From positions 310,001 to 374,000 of the forward strand of contig NZ_JAERTY010000002.1 in NCBI RefSeq assembly GCF_016746095.1: DNA of 64,000 nt. Direction: 5' to 3'. Shown here in pieces: positions 60,501-64,000 of this stretch; position 1 is the stretch's first letter, and every line of letters begins with the position of its first letter. The position numbers and the translations under genes were made by a program. The notes beneath the pieces were generated by a model. That model did not search any database, was not told where the DNA came from, and saw nothing but the letters and a program-made list of their open reading frames with translations. The DNA is from Sphingobacterium faecale. GTDB taxonomy: Bacteria > Bacteroidota > Bacteroidia > Sphingobacteriales > Sphingobacteriaceae.

Positions 60501-60947
60501 TTTTCTCAATTTGTCGGTATGTTGGAGTTGATAAAAGAACGTCTCAACGACGACGGTATTACTTATACTTATCTGACCGGTCAATCGAAAAACCGTAAGG
60601 CCATTGTCTCGGAATTTCAGCAGAATGACTCAATACGTGTATTTCTGATCAGTTTAAAGGCTGGGGGGATAGGACTTAATCTGACAGGAGCAGATTATGT
60701 GTATCTCGTTGATCCTTGGTGGAATCCTGCGGTCGAAAATCAGGCAATCGATAGGAGCTATCGCATTGGACAGGATAAAAAAGTTACGGCAGTACGACTG
60801 ATCTGTAATCATACAATTGAAGAAAAAATAATGAATTTGCAGCGTCGTAAACAAAAGCTTGCTGGTGATCTGATCGAGAGTGAGGTGACTTGGTTCAACA
60901 ATCTTTCCAAACAAGATTTATTATCCTTAGTGAGCAAGATGAGCTAG
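57591..60947 (+). CDS. SNF2-family ATPase/helicase with SWIM zinc finger
   Basis: 1118 residues. An N-terminal SWIM finger has CxC at 78-80 and CxH at 88-90 (SCTCGLQSDRLCVHQ). The middle 550 residues are of the bacterial SNF2 N-terminal type. The helicase core begins near 655: Walker A LADDMGLGKTVQI at about 683, DEAQ box at about 780, LTGTPIENS, and the C-terminal half with LVDPWWNPAVENQAIDRSYRIGQ. Bacterial proteins of this type (RapA/HepA relatives) remodel RNA polymerase or DNA complexes; the exact role is unknown. Confidence 0.92.
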   Translation: MGGLHSFVLQDVNFSACSIYDFLRHLSADINIANLESHQHVYPLLLELNKGLFTREHCSTFYPEVDVHLKGTVLMLSCTCGLQSDRLCVHQLEVLDAILKKDDYRVFFDYRLRDYRLRSLAKGYGLEEEQDMDSYFQLHFEEGKTHFFTKEKGLLRIDQSFLRLPSFARNSSSLPTLLSRSDSKKWVLVLSRHRFYDELNFLLFEAEFTQQWKLKNPLIPVDLARQLLLDNTVETLRFLSALLSYQNRFEGGATEIENLALQVIASNPIGLSVYYHDRDKSDSVVAKSLFPVKLAVVKPELKLKVLKKEPFYEVSSVLYLLDVLVPIAELAIKSDFFILFKEQYIYVPDSDLMRVIRFLKGNNEILLIHSSRYEAFETQFLAPIEDYVEIEYAYIYKASSPTSPVVPHMEIEQIIYLQKEGSIISITPIVRYGDTEVPVYSRKQPYTVDAMGNRFKVNRDRGYEDRFTALVLNQHPDFAEQLQYVQYFYLYKDKFFDADWFLSAFAFWRAAGIRILGFKELDGTRINSHLAKIDIKVNSGKDWFNVHVKINFGDQTAKLRQVQRAFKNKSKFVELDDGTLGVMPDEWINKISRYFSLGYLEKELLHIPKVRFSEVSQYFEQEVLAHEVREELTMFQYDFLEARAIPEITIPRGLQATLRNYQHEGFNWLCFLDRFGFGGCLADDMGLGKTVQIITFLLYIKEKYESGVNLIVVPTSLLFNWENELMRFAPSLRILNYNVGGYKRQEQSFAAYDVVLVSYGVLVSDISTFKKEKFQYVFLDEAQLVKNPNSERYKAVCLLRSANRIILTGTPIENSTFDLFGLFSFICPGLLGNKQFFKDTYATPIDQFEFRRRTVELEQRIAPFLLRRTKRQVMAELPEKTETVIYCEMNDTQRDIYTGYEDEVRSYINSTDSDTLDGERIHVLASLTRLRQICNSPALLQEGYSTAHSVKIEVLLEQIKSKMHAHKILVFSQFVGMLELIKERLNDDGITYTYLTGQSKNRKAIVSEFQQNDSIRVFLISLKAGGIGLNLTGADYVYLVDPWWNPAVENQAIDRSYRIGQDKKVTAVRLICNHTIEEKIMNLQRRKQKLAGDLIESEVTWFNNLSKQDLLSLVSKMS

Positions 60948-61048
60948 ATTAATTTATTCCCATAATTGTATAACACATTCTCCAAATACTATAAAATTAT
61001 TGTATTGCAATTGTCCACCTTTGTGTTGTTAAATAGTAACATGCAATT

Positions 61049-63268
61049 ATGGAAGTTATAGAGTCAAAAAAAATAAAAAAATCTTTCCCAGTACTCAATA
61101 TGAGCTGTGCCAGCTGTGCCTCGAGTGTCGAGAGCATGGCGCAGACTGTGGAAGGAATTATAGATGCCTCGGTTAATTTTGCTACGGCTACCGTTACCGT
61201 CAGTTTTCGAGAGGGAGAAGCAGACCCGACAAGGTTGCAACTGGCGCTGCAAGAAATAGGTTTTGACATATTGATCGAAGAAGAAGATAAACAGCAGGAA
61301 ATATTAGAGGAGCTCCATGAACAAAAATACGCCGATTTAAAGCGTAAGACTATTGGTGCGGTTCTGCTATCCTTACCGGTAGTCATTATCGGTATGTTTT
61401 TCATGAATATACCCTATGCCAATGAGACCATGCTGGTGTTTTCAACACCTGTTGTGCTTTGGTTTGGTAAAGATTTCTTTGTGAATGCTTGGAAGCAGTT
61501 GCAGCATAGGAAAGCCAATATGGATACACTGGTCGCATTGAGTACAGGTATAGCCTACTTGTTTAGTCTTTTTAACATGGTGGCGATGGACTATCTGATG
61601 TCACGCGGTATAGAGGCTCATGTTTATTTTGAGGCAGCGGCAGTGATTATTGCCTTTATTTTATTAGGAAGGCTATTGGAAGAAAAGGCAAAAGGAAATA
61701 CCTCCACCGCTATCAAAAAATTAATGGGCCTACAGCCTAAGACTGTATTGGTCATATTGCCTATGGGAGAGGAGAAGACTGTTCCTATAGAACAGCTCTT
61801 GGTCGGTGATACCGTGATGGTCAAACCTGGTGAAAAGATTGCGGTAGATGGTCGGGTTATAACTGGTAGCTCATTTGTGGACGAAAGTATGCTCAGTGGG
61901 GAACCTCTTCCCGTGGAGAAGAAAGAGGGAGAGCCAGTGTATGCCGGTACTATTAATCAAAAAGGAAGTTTTCAATTTGCCGCAGAAAAAGTTGGTAAGG
62001 ACACCATGCTGGCTCAGATTATACGTATGGTGCAGGATGCCCAGGGCTCTAAGGCACCTGTACAGAAGCTGGTGGATAAAATCGCAGGTGTCTTTGTTCC
62101 TGTTGTCATCGGTATTGCTGTAGTCACGGCTCTATTGTGGACTGTGCTTGGTGGCGAGCACGCTTGGGTGATGGGGCTGATCTCTGCCGTTACAGTCTTA
62201 GTGATAGCCTGCCCTTGTGCTTTGGGGCTGGCGACACCAACGGCGATTATGGTCGGTGTGGGCAAAGCCGCTGGAAGCGGTATATTGATCAAAGATGCCG
62301 AAAGTTTACAGTTGGCCAAAAATATTACAGCAGTAGTATTGGACAAGACAGGGACGATAACCGAAGGAAAGCCCAAGGTTATGTCCGAGTATTGGGTGGA
62401 GGACAATATACAGAATAAGCAGATCTTGTTTTCGATCGAACGAAAATCAGAACACCCCTTGGCTGATGCTGTTGTGCATCATTTGGAAGGCTATAGCTCA
62501 CTGCTTCTGGAACGCTTTGAGAGTATTACTGGACAGGGGGTGGAAGCGGTATTAGATGGAGAGCTTTATCTAGTGGGCAATCCTGCACTGCTGTCTGCAC
62601 ATCAAGTGGAGGTTCCCGAAGAGGTCGCTAGAATAGCATCATCTTGGGCAGCTATGGCGCAGACAGTGATATGGTTTGCAACGAATAGTAAAGTGTTGGG
62701 AATAATGGCTATAGCCGATAAGGTGAAAGAAAACTCAAAAATGGCTATTAGGACATTACAGAGCAAGGGGATTACGGTCTATATGATGACAGGCGACAAT
62801 ACTTCGACTGCAGCGGCTATTGCGGAGCAGACAGGTATTACGACTTACAGGGCAGAGGTGTTGCCTCATCAAAAAGCCGAATTTGTAAAGGAGTTACAGG
62901 CACAGGGGCACATCGTTGCGATGGTGGGAGATGGTATTAATGACAGTAGTGCACTAGCCACTGCCGATGTAAGTATTGCGATGGGCAAGGGATCTGATAT
63001 CGCTATGGATGTAGCCAAGATGACCATTATTTCATCCGATCTGCTGAAAATTCCTCAGGCGATAAAAATCTCCAAACAGACCGTGGCAACGATCAAACAG
63101 AATCTTTTCTGGGCATTCATATACAATTTGATCGGTATCCCTTTAGCCGCGGGGCTGCTTTATCCCATCAATGGTTTCTTGTTAAATCCGATGATTGCAG
63201 GAGCAGCTATGGCATTAAGCAGTGTTAGTGTGGTGAGCAACAGTTTGTGGCTCAAGATCAAAAAATAG
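61049..63268 (+). CDS. copA: Copper-translocating P1B-type ATPase
   Basis: 739 residues: one N-terminal HMA domain (CxxC at C20 and C23, [11 protein letters not shown]), six to eight membrane helices, the transport-site CPC at about 388-390 ([15 protein letters not shown]), the phosphorylation Asp at 432 (DKTGTITEG), and [11 protein letters not shown] for the hinge. CPC with this sequence context marks Cu(I) export. It is followed 35 bp later by a CopZ-like chaperone gene. A short upstream ATG at 61041 opens a six-codon out-of-frame ORF that ends inside the copA start. Confidence 0.95.
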   Translation: MEVIESKKIKKSFPVLNMSCASCASSVESMAQTVEGIIDASVNFATATVTVSFREGEADPTRLQLALQEIGFDILIEEEDKQQEILEELHEQKYADLKRKTIGAVLLSLPVVIIGMFFMNIPYANETMLVFSTPVVLWFGKDFFVNAWKQLQHRKANMDTLVALSTGIAYLFSLFNMVAMDYLMSRGIEAHVYFEAAAVIIAFILLGRLLEEKAKGNTSTAIKKLMGLQPKTVLVILPMGEEKTVPIEQLLVGDTVMVKPGEKIAVDGRVITGSSFVDESMLSGEPLPVEKKEGEPVYAGTINQKGSFQFAAEKVGKDTMLAQIIRMVQDAQGSKAPVQKLVDKIAGVFVPVVIGIAVVTALLWTVLGGEHAWVMGLISAVTVLVIACPCALGLATPTAIMVGVGKAAGSGILIKDAESLQLAKNITAVVLDKTGTITEGKPKVMSEYWVEDNIQNKQILFSIERKSEHPLADAVVHHLEGYSSLLLERFESITGQGVEAVLDGELYLVGNPALLSAHQVEVPEEVARIASSWAAMAQTVIWFATNSKVLGIMAIADKVKENSKMAIRTLQSKGITVYMMTGDNTSTAAAIAEQTGITTYRAEVLPHQKAEFVKELQAQGHIVAMVGDGINDSSALATADVSIAMGKGSDIAMDVAKMTIISSDLLKIPQAIKISKQTVATIKQNLFWAFIYNLIGIPLAAGLLYPINGFLLNPMIAGAAMALSSVSVVSNSLWLKIKK

Positions 63269-63303
63269 AAATCATTTTTAAACAACAATAAATCAAGTAT
63301 AAT

Positions 63304-63519
63304 ATGGAAACTCAAAAATTTCAATTTAAAACTAATATCAACTGTGGCGGATGTGTCACTAAGGTTACCCCTTATCTGGATAAAGCAGAGGGAATTGAAT
63401 CGTGGGAAGTAGATACGGCAAATAGGGATAAAATCCTTACTGTCAATTCTACCAATATCGACGCAGATAAAATTATCGCTACAGTCAAAGAAGCAGGTTT
63501 TAATATCGAGCAGATTTAA
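63304..63519 (+). CDS. CopZ-like heavy-metal-associated domain protein
   Basis: 71 residues, a single HMA domain. The metal-binding loop reads INCGGCVTKVTPYL with Cys at 14 and 17 (CGGC in place of the common CxxC with Met before it). It probably carries Cu(I) to the adjacent ATPase. The Met usually found just before the first Cys is replaced by Asn-Ile-Asn, so the affinity or partner could differ. Confidence 0.85.
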   Translation: METQKFQFKTNINCGGCVTKVTPYLDKAEGIESWEVDTANRDKILTVNSTNIDADKIIATVKEAGFNIEQI

Positions 63520-63522
63520 TGC

Positions 63523-63578
63523 TAACAAATGGAAAAAAGGGGTCTCATAAGTGAATTATGGCCCCCCCCTTTTTTGTT
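63523..63578 (+). terminator. copA-copZ operon terminator
   Basis: GGAAAAAAGGGG pairs with CCCCCCCCTTTTTT with a loop of about 20 nt, followed by TG; a G/C-run near the loop makes it stable. Confidence 0.75.
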
Positions 63579-63636
63579 ATAGATATTGGCTTTAGATTCC
63601 TGTTTATTTTACCTAGACATTCTTTTTCCCTAATAC

Positions 63637-64000
63637 CTAAAATGGTAATGCCGTAGTCTGTTTGATATAGCGCATGACGAAGGAACTCTGAATCTTACTC
63701 ACTTCCGGTATGGCCGATAGCTTTCCTGAAGCAAATGCGTTGTAGGCCTCAGGGCTGCTCACCACCACCTTTAGTACGATGTCGAATATACCTCCTGTTA
63801 CGTAGGCATCCATAACTTCATCGAGGGCCGTAATCTGTTCCAAAAAACGATCTACATGTACCTTTTGCTGGCTGATCAGGGATACATTGACGATGACCGT
63901 AAAATTTAGCCCGACTTTTTCCTGATCCAAGATGGCGACATACTCTTTGATGTAACCTTCATGTTCCAGTCGTTTTATCCGTTCGTAAACCGATGTGCGG
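63637..64000 (-). CDS. Lrp/AsnC-family regulator, C-terminal part
   Basis: The gene runs off the right edge. The visible part has the end of the helix-turn-helix (TSVYERIKRLEHEGYIKEYVA) and the RAM ligand-binding domain (VNVSLISQQKVHVDRFLEQI, DEVMDAYVTGGIFDIVLKVVV, and SFVMRYIKQT at the end). Lrp proteins sense amino acids. The N-terminus lies beyond base 64000. A start call at 63930 would be an internal TTG. Confidence 0.92.
   Translation of the reverse strand, partial: RTSVYERIKRLEHEGYIKEYVAILDQEKVGLNFTVIVNVSLISQQKVHVDRFLEQITALDEVMDAYVTGGIFDIVLKVVVSSPEAYNAFASGKLSAIPEVSKIQSSFVMRYIKQTTALPF

Noticed and set aside
61041..61061. Leader peptide for copA (six codons from the ATG at 61041)
   Set aside because: It overlaps the copA start codon and has no Cys, His or regulatory hairpin; probably a chance frame.
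1..64000. Insertion sequences, prophage or CRISPR array
   Set aside because: No transposase, integrase, phage or cas-like ORF and no regularly spaced repeats were found.

Overview
The window looks like a piece of a Bacteroidota chromosome, most likely from a Sphingobacteriaceae relative (Sphingobacterium or Pedobacter type). The base composition is AT-rich, genes are not preceded by purine-rich Shine-Dalgarno sequences, many promoters carry the Bacteroidota -7 box TAnnTTTG, and the families DUF4292, DUF2480, DUF2027, DUF1080 and the START-like LptF neighbour are typical of this phylum. The species assignment is inference; no database search was possible.

Layout. 1-4.1 kb (minus strand): a haem operon hemA, hemC-hemD fusion, hemB and the start of hemL. 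4.4-9.2 kb (plus): two membrane proteins, a candidate small RNA, rbfA, aat, a PLP enzyme and a short DUF2027 protein. 9.2-11.9 kb (minus): rplM-rpsI-rpsB-tsf with a large hairpin between rpsB and tsf. 12.2-19.3 kb: a cell-envelope block (TPR protein, DUF4292 lipoprotein, EnvC-like coiled-coil LytM protein, tatA, MltD-like transglycosylase, a phosphoribosyltransferase, an NlpC/P60 hydrolase). 19.6-24.8 kb: the threonine operon thrA-thrB-thrC behind a Thr/Ile-rich leader peptide and attenuator. 24.8-32.9 kb: an RlmI-like methyltransferase, fabH, clpS, a TonB-dependent receptor, a DUF1080/SGNH pair, and a HAD phosphatase. 33.1-36.9 kb: a two-component system, a TPR membrane protein, hemE and hemJ. 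36.9-40.7 kb: a small barrel protein, ribBA, an LptF/G permease and a START-like protein. 40.9 kb: a tRNA with anticodon CAT. 41-47 kb: an accessory stretch with a lipoprotein, two apparently 5'-truncated genes lying head to head, an AraC regulator and a siderophore uptake cassette that lacks an ATPase gene. 47-50.8 kb: DinB-like protein, MFS efflux pump, a strongly expressed small barrel protein, and an SDR. 50.9-54.5 kb (minus): the str operon rpsL-rpsG-fusA-rpsJ. 54.6-57.6 kb: a SufR-like regulator divergent from DUF2480 and a flavodoxin-fold reductase, separated by a 50-bp near-perfect palindrome, then a DUF808 protein. 57.6-64 kb: a SNF2 helicase, copA and a copZ-like chaperone, and the C-terminal part of an Lrp/AsnC regulator.

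How genes work together. hemA/hemC-D/hemB/hemL plus hemE and hemJ give most of the C5 haem pathway. Aat and ClpS together imply a leucine N-end-rule route. ThrA, ThrB and ThrC run aspartate to threonine and their leader is built to sense charged tRNA-Thr/Ile. CopA and the CopZ-like protein form a copper export pair.

Most notable signals: the threonine attenuator; a terminator-bounded putative small RNA at 6.1 kb; the palindrome at 55.33 kb; a deletion scar at 41.9 kb next to a tRNA with repeated terminator sequence on both sides of the siderophore block; and a set of five promoters whose -7 box ends 3-4 nt before the ATG, implying leaderless mRNAs. No insertion sequence, prophage or CRISPR array was seen, and I found no clear, entirely new multi-gene system.
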